Of a stretch of DNA of 64,000 bases, positions 1 through 8,449 are shown in pieces. A program made the position numbers and the translations under genes. The DNA lies in NCBI RefSeq assembly GCF_002797555.1, contig NZ_PGFA01000003.1, positions 1-64,000 of the forward strand, read 5' to 3'. Position 1 is the first letter of the stretch; every line of letters begins with the position of its first letter. This DNA is from Hymenobacter chitinivorans DSM 11115 (lineage in GTDB: Bacteria; Bacteroidota; Bacteroidia; Cytophagales; Hymenobacteraceae). The notes beneath the pieces were generated by a model. It was not told where the DNA came from, made no database searches, and saw nothing but the letters and a program-made list of their open reading frames with translations.

Positions 1-41
1 GTACTACCTTCACCGGTGGGAGAGTCGGTCGCCGCCAACCT
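1..41 (+). rRNA. rrf: 5S rRNA, 3' end (partial)
   Basis: The first 40 or so bases match the 3' third of a bacterial 5S rRNA: the GTACTACC segment, the GGTGGGAGAGTCGGTC helix and a closing GCCGCCAACC strand that would pair with the missing 5' end. The 5' part lies left of the window, so an rRNA operon presumably precedes it. The exact 3' end is inferred from the T-run that follows. Confidence 0.8.
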
Positions 42-50
42 TTTTTGCCA

Positions 51-88
51 ACACCCCCTCGCGACTTCGGGCTGCGAGGGGGTGTTTT
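51..88 (+). terminator. Rho-independent terminator of the rRNA operon
   Basis: A perfect 12-bp stem (51-62 with 74-85), an 11-nt loop and a short T-run. It lies ten bases behind the 5S end. From here to the trehalase stop at 294 I see no gene or clear signal. Confidence 0.8.
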
Positions 89-293
89 GCGTTTCACCCC
101 CCCGCCCCGGCCGTGGAGCTCCGGGCGCCCGCTACCGGCCCCGCCGGGGTGGCAGCGCTTCGGCCCGGGAGCAGGCCGGGTAATGCCGCTGACCCAAACG
201 GTACTCCGACGCATGGTACTCGGCCGGGAAGCGAACTGCTACGCTGCCGTGAGTGGAAATGCATTGGTTAGTGAACTAACTAATTTGCGCCCG

Positions 294-1868
294 CTACTGG
301 GTTTTACTAGCTGGTCGATTGAGCAGGTCAAGTAGCACTCCATTAGTCCAGCCGAAGCCATCCTGCAAAGGATACTCACCGCCACCGGCTGGCAGAGTGA
401 GGTTGATTACATTATATTTTTCCAGCAGCTTTCCGGTTTGTTGAAATACTCTGGTGTTGAGTCTTACCCAACGCGTACTGATAGTATCGGCAAGCGCAAC
501 GTGATGGTAACGGTTGAGCCCTGTAATAGCTAGATACTGCAGTGGCGCCCAGGCGTTAGGCGAGTCCCACTGCTGCCCACTCTGGCTAAGCGAAGTTTGA
601 AGTCCCCCGTTTTGCAGAAAGCTTTTCTGCAAGCTCTCGGCTACGAGTTGGGCCTGTCGGGTGGTAGCAATTCCAAACGTTAAAGGGTATACTCCGGCTA
701 GAGTCATAACTGCAGCGGGTTGGTTATTTTGCCAGTCGAAGTCGGTGAACCAGGCTTTTTGTGGATTCCAGCAGTATCGCAAGATGGCTTTACGACGCAG
801 CTTTGCCTTTTTCTGCCAAGCCTGAGCTTGTGACTTATTGTGCTGCACGGCATAGCTACGCGCTATACTTTGCTCAAGTGCCGAGAGCAGACAGTTCAGG
901 TCGACGGGCACCAGGGCGGTGGTACGGATGCTGGACAGAGTGCCAGCAGGGCCAAACCAGCGGGTGCTAAAGTCCCAGCCAGAAGCGGCAGCGGCCCGAA
1001 TATCCTGGTAGACTTCCGGAGCGGGCCGGTGGCTGGCTTGGGCGGCGGCTACGTCTTCGGCATAGGACTCTTCACGGGGCTCAGCGCTGGAGTCCCAATA
1101 TCGATTAAGCAACTCGCCGCCGGGTAAACGAACTACGCGCCGAATGGCGTGGCCGCGTGCCAGAGAATCAGCTCCCTGCATCCAGTAAGCATATTCCTGC
1201 AGCAGTTGCGGCTGGTAGCGCGACAATACGGTGTCGCCCTGCTCCTGGGCTAGCAGCTCCACCATGAGAGAGAAAAAGGGTGGTTGAGAGCGGGTCAAGT
1301 AGTAGGTACGGTTGCCGTTGGGCACGAAGCCGTATTGCTTGATCAGGAAGGCAAAATTATCAACCATACTGCGCACTAGGTCGAGGCGGTGGGCTTCACG
1401 TAGGCCGAGCATGGTGAAATACGAATCCCAGTAGTAGACCTCCCGAAAACGCCCGCCGGGTACCAGATATGGCTTGGGCAGGGGCAGCAGGGAGGAATAC
1501 GCCGGTACAGTGCCCGTGGCCGGACGCTGCAGCACGGTCCAGAGCGTGTCGAGGTGGTGGTGCAGGCCCCGGCTCACCGTGCTGCGGTACTCGGCGGCAG
1601 TAGTTGAAGGGAGCTGAAAGTGTGCTTGGATGAATTGCCGCAGGTCGAAGCCGGGGCGTTGCTTTTCCGCATTCCAGGCCGCCAGAATCGTGGCGGGCGG
1701 CTGCAGAGGCGTGGCATCGACGAAGGTTTTGCCATCGGTGAATACGTGGCTCAGTTGGACGGCTTCAAACAAGCCCGGAAAAAGCTGGCGGGGAGTAGCA
1801 GGCCGCACTTGAGCTACGCAGGGTTGTAGCAGAAGCCAGCAGAGAGTGGAGAGCAGCAGTTGACGCAT
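294..1868 (-). CDS. treA: Alpha,alpha-trehalase (GH37), secreted
   Basis: Hydrolyses trehalose to two glucose molecules, probably in the periplasm. Both GH37 signatures are present: PGGRFREVYYWDSY near residue 137 and QWDSPNAWAP near 433. The family's glycine-rich GGGEYPLQDGFGWTNG lies near the C terminus. The chosen start at 1868 gives a clean signal peptide (MRQLLLSTLCWLLLQPCVAQ); an upstream ATG would add 22 residues that do not look like a leader. At 524 aa it has the normal length for a periplasmic TreA. It stands alone, with no trehalose transporter or synthase beside it. The nearest regulator is the LacI-type gene at 2871, which could sense a sugar, but no link is proven. Confidence 0.93.
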   Translation of the reverse strand: MRQLLLSTLCWLLLQPCVAQVRPATPRQLFPGLFEAVQLSHVFTDGKTFVDATPLQPPATILAAWNAEKQRPGFDLRQFIQAHFQLPSTTAAEYRSTVSRGLHHHLDTLWTVLQRPATGTVPAYSSLLPLPKPYLVPGGRFREVYYWDSYFTMLGLREAHRLDLVRSMVDNFAFLIKQYGFVPNGNRTYYLTRSQPPFFSLMVELLAQEQGDTVLSRYQPQLLQEYAYWMQGADSLARGHAIRRVVRLPGGELLNRYWDSSAEPREESYAEDVAAAQASHRPAPEVYQDIRAAAASGWDFSTRWFGPAGTLSSIRTTALVPVDLNCLLSALEQSIARSYAVQHNKSQAQAWQKKAKLRRKAILRYCWNPQKAWFTDFDWQNNQPAAVMTLAGVYPLTFGIATTRQAQLVAESLQKSFLQNGGLQTSLSQSGQQWDSPNAWAPLQYLAITGLNRYHHVALADTISTRWVRLNTRVFQQTGKLLEKYNVINLTLPAGGGEYPLQDGFGWTNGVLLDLLNRPASKTQ

Positions 1869-1985
1869 CAGAAGGCCAATAAGTACTGCTGTACGCAAAG
1901 CGCAGCCAGCTGGGCTAGTTTTCGGCTTTGCCAATAAACGCGGCTCCCCTCCCCCATCGTACCCCGTGCTTGGAGCCCAAACAAA

Positions 1986-2017
1986 AAGCCAGCCCGAGAC
2001 AAGGCTCGGGCTGGCTT
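1986..2017 (-). terminator. Terminator of the HTH gene
   Basis: A 13-bp perfect stem (1986-1998 with 2005-2017) with a 6-nt loop. Read on the minus strand it is followed by a T-run, so it ends transcription of the HTH gene at 2040-2546 before the trehalase gene. Confidence 0.75.
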
Positions 2018-2039
2018 CTAAAGGAGATACTATAACAGA

Positions 2040-2546
2040 CTAGGCGGCCTGCTCTGCGTTGAGGCGGGAGCTTTGCACGAGGGCGTAGGCCGGCTGGTCA
2101 GTAGTGGTGAGTTGGGCGGCTTTCACCTGCTTGAGAGCCCGCTGCACGGTGACGGTGCAGATCCGGTCGGCGTAGCCGAGCTCCACAACGCGCTTGGCAA
2201 GCAGAGACAGGGTTAGACGCTTGCCTTTGGCCTCGGCCTGCTGGGTGAGGCGACGCAGCAGAGTTTCGAGCTTAGGCGTAAGCTTATTGGGCGCCCCGCA
2301 ACGCGGCACGGCGTGCAGATAGTCCTTGAAGCCCTGCTGGGAAAATGCCCGGCGCATGCTGTACACCCGGTCGATGCTCAGACCCAGCAGCTCCCCCGAC
2401 TCCTGCACCGACAGGTCGGCAATCCAGTGCTGCAGCACCTGGGCGCGGTTGCGCTGCTGCTTGGAGAGGATATCAGAGTTGATAAAATCGGCGAGGTAAG
2501 CCTGCTGTTTGCGGGACAGGCTCAGAGAGTGACGATGACGACCCAT
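2040..2546 (-). CDS. Stand-alone IS630-type helix-turn-helix protein
   Basis: A 168-aa protein that follows the DNA-binding half of IS630-family transposases. A first HTH (VQESGELLGLSIDRVYSMRR, about 50-70) is followed by a G-x-P-N-K-L-T-P linker. A second winged-helix segment (LTLSLLAKRVVELG...TVTVQRALK, about 115-145) closes the domain. The DDE catalytic domain is absent, and the gene has its own stop and terminator. I see no inverted repeats or target-site duplication around it. It may be a remnant of a transposase or a domesticated regulator. It is divergent from the LacI-type gene and shares with it the intergenic region that holds an operator-like palindrome. Confidence 0.65.
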   Translation of the reverse strand: MGRHRHSLSLSRKQQAYLADFINSDILSKQQRNRAQVLQHWIADLSVQESGELLGLSIDRVYSMRRAFSQQGFKDYLHAVPRCGAPNKLTPKLETLLRRLTQQAEAKGKRLTLSLLAKRVVELGYADRICTVTVQRALKQVKAAQLTTTDQPAYALVQSSRLNAEQAA

Positions 2547-2655
2547 GGACTAGTACGGACGAGTGCGGCTGGTAATAAACTCCTGGCTGAAAGGGCCTCC
2601 CGGGCCTAGTCTGCCAACCAGTATTTTTAACGGCTCGAATGTAGGAAGTTGAAAA

Positions 2656-2681
2656 CAATTGTGCAAACGTTTGCGCAATTG
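2656..2681. promoter_or_regulatory. LacI/GalR-type operator palindrome
   Basis: Two 13-base arms (2656-2668 and 2669-2681) pair with a single mismatch around the core GCAAACGTTTGC. This central CG with flanking AAA/TTT is typical of LacI/GalR-family operators. It lies between the divergent HTH and LacI-type genes, 110 bp from one start and 190 bp from the other, so autoregulation by the adjacent LacI protein is the simplest reading. The rest of the 324-bp gap (2547-2870) shows no gene. Confidence 0.65.
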
Positions 2682-2870
2682 TGCACATATATTCATCTTG
2701 CCGCCCCGCCCCACTCCCACCCGAGCAGCAATTAGCCGACAGTAAATTTTACAGCCCGTTTTGGCGCCTGAACTACTGGTTGATTTCGGCGGTTCTTGAA
2801 GGGCCGGCCGATGATTTAGGTCGGCCGGTTGGTTGATTTGTGCGAACTTGCCGCTTATTCCCCTGCTCTT

Positions 2871-3917
2871 GTGTCTACTCATCGCGCTTCCATATCCGAT
2901 TTAGCTGCTCAGCTCAACCTATCCGTTTCGACGGTATCACGGGCGCTGAGTGACCATAGTCGCATCAGCGACGCGACGAAAAAGCGCGTCTGGGAGCTGG
3001 CCCGCCAGTTGAACTACCAGCCCAACCAGCTGGCCGCCGCCCTGCGCAAGGGCCGCAGCAACACGCTGGGCGTAGTGGTACCCCACATCGACGGGCAGTT
3101 TTTCGCCCTCGTCGTGAAAGGCATCGAAACCATTGCCACCCAGGCGGGCTTCAACGTGATGATCTGCCAGTCGAATGAAGACGCGGCCCAGGAGCAAAAG
3201 AACGTCGAAACCTTGCTCAACGCCCAGGTAGACGGTATTCTGCTGTCCTTGTCGCTCTCGACCCACGATTTTGGATATCTGGAAGAAATCCGGCGCCGGG
3301 GCATTCCTATGGTGTTTTTTGACCGGGTAGTGGAAAGCCAAGACGTGAGTGCCGTAGTGCTCAACGACTACCAGGGCGGCTACGAGGCCGTGTGCCACCT
3401 CATTGAGCAGGGCTGCCGGCAAATTGCCCACCTGGGCGGGCCCCAGCACCTGAATATCTGCCGTAACCGCTACCAGGGCTACGCCGATGCGCTACGTCAC
3501 AACGGGCTGCCAGTAGATCCGGCCCTGGTTAATTTCAGCGACCTGCGCATTCAGGATGGGCGGCAGGGCATGGAGTGCTTGCTCAACCAGGCTCCGCAGC
3601 TCGACGCCGTGTTTTCGTGCAACGACCTGGCTTTGGTGGGCGCCATGCAAATTATTAAACGCCGCGGCTTACGCATTCCGCAGGATGTGGCCCTGGCCGG
3701 CTTTAGCAACGAGCTATTCGATTCGCTAACCGAACCCATGCTGACCTCGGTAGACCAGCGCTGCGAGGAAATGGGCCGCACGGCCGTAAAGATGCTGCTG
3801 GAGCTGATTAACGAAGGCCCGACCAAGGTGGCGCCCCGGCAAGTGGTGCTGCAGCCCAACCTGCTGATTCGGGAATCGTCATTGCGCAGCGACTTGCTGC
3901 AGGAAACCAAAGCCTAA
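2871..3917 (+). CDS. LacI family transcriptional regulator
   Basis: Sugar-responsive repressor or activator of the LacI/GalR family, 348 aa. The N-terminal HTH reads ISDLAAQLNLSVSTVSRALS (about 7-26), followed by a hinge helix (QPNQLAAALRKGRS). A periplasmic-binding-protein-like effector domain starts at TLGVVVPHID and runs to the C terminus. I chose the GTG at 2871 because it places the HTH at the usual distance from the N terminus; an upstream TTG would add 14 unlikely residues. Its ligand cannot be read from sequence. The trehalase gene nearby is the only carbohydrate gene in reach. A strong terminator follows the stop. Confidence 0.92.
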   Translation: MSTHRASISDLAAQLNLSVSTVSRALSDHSRISDATKKRVWELARQLNYQPNQLAAALRKGRSNTLGVVVPHIDGQFFALVVKGIETIATQAGFNVMICQSNEDAAQEQKNVETLLNAQVDGILLSLSLSTHDFGYLEEIRRRGIPMVFFDRVVESQDVSAVVLNDYQGGYEAVCHLIEQGCRQIAHLGGPQHLNICRNRYQGYADALRHNGLPVDPALVNFSDLRIQDGRQGMECLLNQAPQLDAVFSCNDLALVGAMQIIKRRGLRIPQDVALAGFSNELFDSLTEPMLTSVDQRCEEMGRTAVKMLLELINEGPTKVAPRQVVLQPNLLIRESSLRSDLLQETKA

Positions 3918-3942
3918 GCGGCTCCGGGTACTTAAGAGAAGT

Positions 3943-3980
3943 AAAAAGCCTGGTTTAGTACGACCAGGCTTTTTTGTTTT
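3943..3980 (+). terminator. Terminator of the LacI-type gene
   Basis: A 12-bp perfect stem (3943-3954 with 3963-3974), 8-nt loop, and T-run to 3980. It begins 26 bases after the stop. Confidence 0.85.
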
Positions 3981-4142
3981 TCAGCAAATACGGGATGGTG
4001 CGCAGGCAGAAGAGCTTGGCCTGCCGCAGGGCGCGCAACGAATCGGCGGGGGAAAGGTACCAGACGGGGAGAAAATGCATGGCGAGTGAGTTAAGTGACT
4101 AAAACCGCCGCAGCCTGGGCCGCAGCGAAAAAAACGGGGACG

Positions 4143-4478
4143 CTACCAAAGCTTGGTGTCGTTGATGCCCGGCGGCAGCGGCGGCAGCGCCCCGAAGCCC
4201 ACCACGCACCAGCCGGCTTCCAGGCCGAAGGAACCGCCCAGCAGCACGTAGCTGACCGAGCGGAGCAGGGTGCGGCCACTGTACTGCTCGGTTTCGGGCT
4301 CGTACTCGCGCAGCAGCAGCACGTCGCCGACCTGGTAGTTTCGGTCGTTTTCGCGCACGTCGAAGGGTTTGGCGCCCGACTCGACGGCGGCAAAGCAGGC
4401 GGGCCAGGTTTTGAGCTCGTGCGTTTGGCGCGAAGTCAGGCTCCTGGGTTGGCCGGTAGATGTGTTATCAGTTTTCAT
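4143..4478 (-). CDS. DUF3850 (ASCH/PUA-like) protein
   Basis: A 111-aa protein that follows the DUF3850 pattern: an HELKTWPACFAAVESGAKPF opening, the VRENDRNYQVGDVLLLREYE core and a YSGRTLLRSVSYVL strand. The family belongs to the PUA/ASCH-like fold and is suspected to bind RNA or modified nucleotides; many members are phage-borne. No phage context is visible here. It has no close operon partner: the MFS gene starts more than 1 kb upstream on the same strand and ends 46 bp before this start. Confidence 0.8.
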   Translation of the reverse strand: MKTDNTSTGQPRSLTSRQTHELKTWPACFAAVESGAKPFDVRENDRNYQVGDVLLLREYEPETEQYSGRTLLRSVSYVLLGGSFGLEAGWCVVGFGALPPLPPGINDTKLW

Positions 4479-4524
4479 GAGGAGAAGACGTTAGGGTGAT
4501 ACTACCGTGCGGGTCAGCGGCACT

Positions 4525-5751
4525 TTAGCCAACCAGCACGGGTTCCAAGTGCGCGGCGCGGACGCGGGAAGTCAGGCGCAGAGTGAGCCCCACTCCTACC
4601 AGCACCACGAACAGCGTGGCCACAATACCCAGGGCCCAGCGCAACGTCAGGGCATCGGCCAGCCAGCCGATAACCGGCGGCCCCAGCAGAAAGCCCCCGT
4701 AGCCGATGGTCGAAACCAGGCCCAGCGCCGCGGCCGGCGCCATATCAGACTGCTGGCCGGTGGCGCTGAATACCGTGGGAATAACCGTGGACAGGCCCAG
4801 CCCAATCAGCGCCAGCCCACCGATGCCCACGGCCGGGAGTGGCACCAGCAGCAGGCCCAGCAGACCAACCAAGGCCAGCAAACCGCCGGCCACCACCAGC
4901 CGCTGGGCCCCGAAGCGCAAGGCCGCCGCATCACCCAGCACACGGCCCGTGGCCATGGCCAGGGAAAAGGCTGCGTACCCGAGCGGGGCCAGGGCGGCAC
5001 TGGCGTGGGTGTCCTGGACCAAGTAAATCGTGCTCCAGTCGGCCATGGCACCTTCGCCCAGCATGCAGCAAAAGGCGACGATGCCCAGCCCTACTACCAG
5101 CCGGCTGGGCCAGCGGAAACCGGCCGGCGTAGCGGCAGCCTCATTAGTTTCAGAAACTGCTTGCTCAACGGGCAGCAGCTGGGTGGCCGCGGCGCCGACC
5201 AGCAGCAGACTGACGGCGGAAAAGCTTAGCAGGTGCGTTGCATAGGACCAGTGCAGATGAGCACCCAGCGCCCCGGCGCCGGCGCCCAGCATGCCGCCGA
5301 GGCTAAAGGCCGCGTGAAACGACGACATAATGGGCCGCGGGTACCGCTGCTCCACCTGGATAGCCTGGGAGTTCATGGCTACATCAAGCAAGCCAGTAGC
5401 CGCCCCCAAGGCCAGAAACAGGGCCATCAGATGGTCTACCCTATCGAGCAACGCCAGGCCGGGAATAAAGGCGCAAAACAGCAGGGCCCCGATGGTCGTC
5501 AGGCGGCGGCTGCCGAAGCGGGGCAGCAGCCAACTGGCCAGCGGCATAGCGCCCCAGGCGCCCAGGGCATTACAAAACAACACCTGGCCCAGCTCCCGGT
5601 GCTCGATGCCGTAGTGATGCTCGAGCTCGGGCAGACGGGCGGCCCAGTTGGCGAAGAGCAAGCCGTGCAGAAAGAAAACCAGGGTTACCGCCCAGCGGGC
5701 ACGGTTCGGGGAAACCGGCGCCTCCGGGCGGGGAGTCAGCATACGCGGCAT
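4525..5751 (-). CDS. MFS transporter, YbjJ-like
   Basis: A 408-aa inner-membrane protein with about 12 hydrophobic segments. The N-terminal half holds FANWAARLPELEHHYG, LLDVAMNSQAIQVEQ and the RPIMSSFHAAFSLGGMLGAG stretch, typical of the YbjJ/FucP-like branch of the major facilitator superfamily. The substrate is unknown. It diverges from the AraC-type regulator at 5887. A near-perfect promoter element for each lies in the 135-bp gap, so regulation by that AraC protein is plausible but inferred. Confidence 0.85.
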   Translation of the reverse strand: MPRMLTPRPEAPVSPNRARWAVTLVFFLHGLLFANWAARLPELEHHYGIEHRELGQVLFCNALGAWGAMPLASWLLPRFGSRRLTTIGALLFCAFIPGLALLDRVDHLMALFLALGAATGLLDVAMNSQAIQVEQRYPRPIMSSFHAAFSLGGMLGAGAGALGAHLHWSYATHLLSFSAVSLLLVGAAATQLLPVEQAVSETNEAAATPAGFRWPSRLVVGLGIVAFCCMLGEGAMADWSTIYLVQDTHASAALAPLGYAAFSLAMATGRVLGDAAALRFGAQRLVVAGGLLALVGLLGLLLVPLPAVGIGGLALIGLGLSTVIPTVFSATGQQSDMAPAAALGLVSTIGYGGFLLGPPVIGWLADALTLRWALGIVATLFVVLVGVGLTLRLTSRVRAAHLEPVLVG

Positions 5752-5771
5752 AACTTGGCAGATTACGAGGG

Positions 5772-5779
5772 CAAAGGTA
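5772..5779 (-). promoter_or_regulatory. Promoter -7 element of the MFS gene
   Basis: Read on the minus strand this is TACCTTTG, a full match to the Bacteroidota -7 consensus TAnnTTTG. It lies 20 bp before the ATG at 5751. I cannot see a good -33 TTTG. Confidence 0.55.
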
Positions 5780-5836
5780 GGCCCTGTATAACGCTCTGAC
5801 TACCCACAGGTTAGCCACTTGTAATACTATTTTACC

Positions 5837-5844
5837 TAAATTTG
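5837..5844 (+). promoter_or_regulatory. Promoter -7 element of the AraC-type gene
   Basis: TAAATTTG, a full match to TAnnTTTG, with a TTG at 5819-5821 as a possible -33 element. This predicts a leader of about 35 nt before the ATG at 5887. Confidence 0.55.
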
Positions 5845-5886
5845 TCCCGAAAACGATTCCGCAAAGCATTTCTGGGTTAACAAAGT

Positions 5887-6747
5887 ATGAAGCTCGAGTT
5901 CGAACCAATCCAGCCCTCGGCCGGCAGCTCCTTCCGGCTGCTGCATTACACGGAAGCCGAGGAAGGGGGAATCCTGTGGCATTACCACCCCGAATACGAG
6001 CTGCTCTACATTCCACAGGGCAGCGGCCGGCGCCACATCGGGCAGCACGTGTCGCGCTACGAGGGCGGCGAGCTGCTCTTTATGGGCCCCAACCTGCCCC
6101 ACCTGAGCTTCAGCCACGAGCAGCACGGCCCCTTCGAGCAGGTGGTGGTGCAGCTGCGGGCCGACTTCCTGGGCGAGACTTTCCTGCAGCGGCCCGAGCT
6201 GGCGGCCGTGCAGCAGCTTTTCGTGCGCTCGGTGCAGGGCCTCTCATTTGGGCCTGATACCCGCGCGGCCGTGGGTGATGCCCTGCGCCGGATGATGGAG
6301 CAGCCGGCCCCCATTCGCCTGCTTACGCTGCTACAGGTGCTCTACACCCTGGCCGATGCTGCCGACGTGACCGAGCTGCACGCCGATATGGGCGGCTCGG
6401 GCGTGCAGGTGAAAGAGCAAAAGCGCCTGGGCCGCATCTACCAGTACATTCAGGAGCACTTTGCCGAGCCCATTACGGTGCAGGATCTGGCCGACGTGGC
6501 TAACCTGTCGGTGCCCGCGTTTTGCCGCTACTTCAAGAAGATGACCAGCCAGACGCTCACCAACTTTCTGCAGGAATACCGCATTAGTCACGCCCGGCTG
6601 CTGCTGCTGCAGGATTTGCCCATTACGGAAGTCAGCTACGCCAGCGGGTTCAACAACCTGTCCCACTTCAACCGCACCTTCCGCCGCCTCACCGGCCTGA
6701 CGCCCTCGGCCTACCGGGAGCAAAAGGGCGCGGTACTGGTGAGCTAA
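5887..6747 (+). CDS. AraC family regulator with N-terminal cupin
   Basis: A 286-aa transcription factor. Residues 30-75 look like the cupin sensor domain (WHYHPEYELLYIPQGSG, then GELLFMGPNLPH). The C-terminal hundred residues carry the AraC double HTH: ITVQDLADVANLSVPAFCRY, and then ITEVSYASGFNNLSHFNRTF ending in GLTPSAYRE. Such proteins usually control sugar or small-molecule uptake. It is divergent from the MFS transporter at 4525-5751. The aspartase gene follows 174 bp downstream on the same strand without a visible terminator between them. Confidence 0.9.
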   Translation: MKLEFEPIQPSAGSSFRLLHYTEAEEGGILWHYHPEYELLYIPQGSGRRHIGQHVSRYEGGELLFMGPNLPHLSFSHEQHGPFEQVVVQLRADFLGETFLQRPELAAVQQLFVRSVQGLSFGPDTRAAVGDALRRMMEQPAPIRLLTLLQVLYTLADAADVTELHADMGGSGVQVKEQKRLGRIYQYIQEHFAEPITVQDLADVANLSVPAFCRYFKKMTSQTLTNFLQEYRISHARLLLLQDLPITEVSYASGFNNLSHFNRTFRRLTGLTPSAYREQKGAVLVS

Positions 6748-6921
6748 AGACGAGCTACTTGGGCCCCTGCCCACCAAAAATGCTGAACTTTGCGGCCCGG
6801 TAACGGCCGTCGTTGCCGGCAGCCATTTTCTGGCTTCCGCTGTTATTACCAGTTGACCTACATTTCCCGCCCAAGCTCCTCCGTTCCCGTAGAAGGAGCC
6901 TACCCCCTGAACGCATTTCCC

Positions 6922-8328
6922 ATGACAAATTCCCGGCTTGAACACGACTTCCTTGGCGAGCGGAGCATTCCCAACGACGCGTACTACGGCATCCAGACCC
7001 TGCGGGCCCTCGAAAACTTCAACATCACCGGTATTCCGCTGCGCACTGAGCCCCTGTTCGTGCAGTCGTTGGCCTACGTGAAGAAAGCTGCGGCCTTGGC
7101 CAACCGGGACCTGGGCGTGCTCGACCCCGCCATTGCCGACTGCATTGCCACGGCCTGCGACAAAGTAGCCGCCGGCCAGTACGACGACCAGTTCCTGACC
7201 GATATGATTCAGGGTGGGGCCGGTACCTCGGTCAACATGAACGCCAACGAGGTTATTGCCAACGTGGCCCTGGAGCTGATGGGCCACCGCAAGGGCCAGT
7301 ACGAGTTCTGCCACCCCAATAACCACGTCAACTGCTCCCAGAGCACCAACGACGCCTACCCTACGGCTTTCCGCATTGCCCTGAGCAACAAGCTGATCGG
7401 CTACGCCCAAACCCTGGGCAACCTGGCCGATGCCTTTGCTGCCAAGGGTGAGGAGTTTCGGAACGTGCTCAAAATGGGCCGCACCCAGCTCCAGGACGCC
7501 GTGCCGATGAGCATGGGCGACGAGTTTCGGGCCTTTGCTACCAACCTGCGCGAGGAGTTGCTGCGCATTGAGGACTCGCGCCGCCTCATCAGTGAAATTA
7601 ACATGGGCGCCACGGCCATCGGCACCCGGGTGAATGCCCCCGACGGCTACGCCGAGCTGGTTACCGAGCACCTGCGCACCATCACCGGCCTCGACCTGAG
7701 CCTAGCCGGCGACCTGATTGAGGCTACCTACGACACGGGCGCTTACGTGCAGCTCTCGGGCGTACTGAAGCGCACGGCCGTGAAGCTCTCCAAGATCTGC
7801 AATGATTTGCGCCTGCTCTCGTCGGGGCCGCGCACGGGCTTCAACGAAATCAACCTGCCGCCCCTGCAGCCGGGCTCCAGCATTATGCCCGGCAAGGTGA
7901 ACCCCGTGGTGCCCGAGGTAGTCAACCAGACAGCCTTCTACGTCATCGGGGCCGACCTGACGGTGACCATGGCCGCCGAGGCCGGGCAGCTGCAGCTCAA
8001 CGTGATGGAGCCGGTCATCTCCTTCGCCCTGTTTACCTCCATTTCGTACATGACCAACGCTTGCCGGACCCTGCGCGACAAGTGCGTGGTGGGTATTACG
8101 GCCAACGTGGCCCACGCCGAGCAGCTCGTGCGCAACAGCGTCGGCATCGTGACCCAGCTCAACCCCGTGCTGGGCTACGAAACCTCGGCCGAAATTGCCA
8201 AGGAAGCCCTACGCACCGGCAAATCGGTGTACGACGTGGCTGTAACTGAGCGGGGCTTGCTGAGTCAGGCCAAGTGGGACGAAATCTTCACCTTCGAAAA
8301 CCTGATTCGGCCGCACTTTATCCAGTAG
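6922..8328 (+). CDS. aspA: Aspartate ammonia-lyase
   Basis: Converts L-aspartate to fumarate and ammonia in the cytoplasm. The protein is 468 aa from the ATG at 6922. It has the aspartase form GGAGTSVNMNANEVIAN (about 98-114), where fumarases have GSGTQSNMNMN. It also has the superfamily signature GSSIMPGKVNP (318-328). Earlier in-frame starts would add 44 residues without homology. Its paralog fumarate hydratase lies at 59685-61088, where the fumarase form of the motif is found. A GAACTTTG stretch near 6786 resembles a -7 element with one mismatch. A strong terminator follows. Confidence 0.93.
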   Translation: MTNSRLEHDFLGERSIPNDAYYGIQTLRALENFNITGIPLRTEPLFVQSLAYVKKAAALANRDLGVLDPAIADCIATACDKVAAGQYDDQFLTDMIQGGAGTSVNMNANEVIANVALELMGHRKGQYEFCHPNNHVNCSQSTNDAYPTAFRIALSNKLIGYAQTLGNLADAFAAKGEEFRNVLKMGRTQLQDAVPMSMGDEFRAFATNLREELLRIEDSRRLISEINMGATAIGTRVNAPDGYAELVTEHLRTITGLDLSLAGDLIEATYDTGAYVQLSGVLKRTAVKLSKICNDLRLLSSGPRTGFNEINLPPLQPGSSIMPGKVNPVVPEVVNQTAFYVIGADLTVTMAAEAGQLQLNVMEPVISFALFTSISYMTNACRTLRDKCVVGITANVAHAEQLVRNSVGIVTQLNPVLGYETSAEIAKEALRTGKSVYDVAVTERGLLSQAKWDEIFTFENLIRPHFIQ

Positions 8329-8348
8329 CCGCGGCTGGCTTCTGCCGC

Positions 8349-8392
8349 GCCAATGGGCAGCTCGTTTCGCGCGGGCTGCCCATTGGCTTTTT
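8349..8392 (+). terminator. Terminator of aspA
   Basis: A 13-bp perfect stem (8349-8361 with 8375-8387) and a T-run, 20 bases after the stop. Confidence 0.88.
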
Positions 8393-8449
8393 AAGCAGAT
8401 TGCCTTCTCTGATTCCCATTACTTCGTTCCTTGTCTTTACTGCTCTTCG

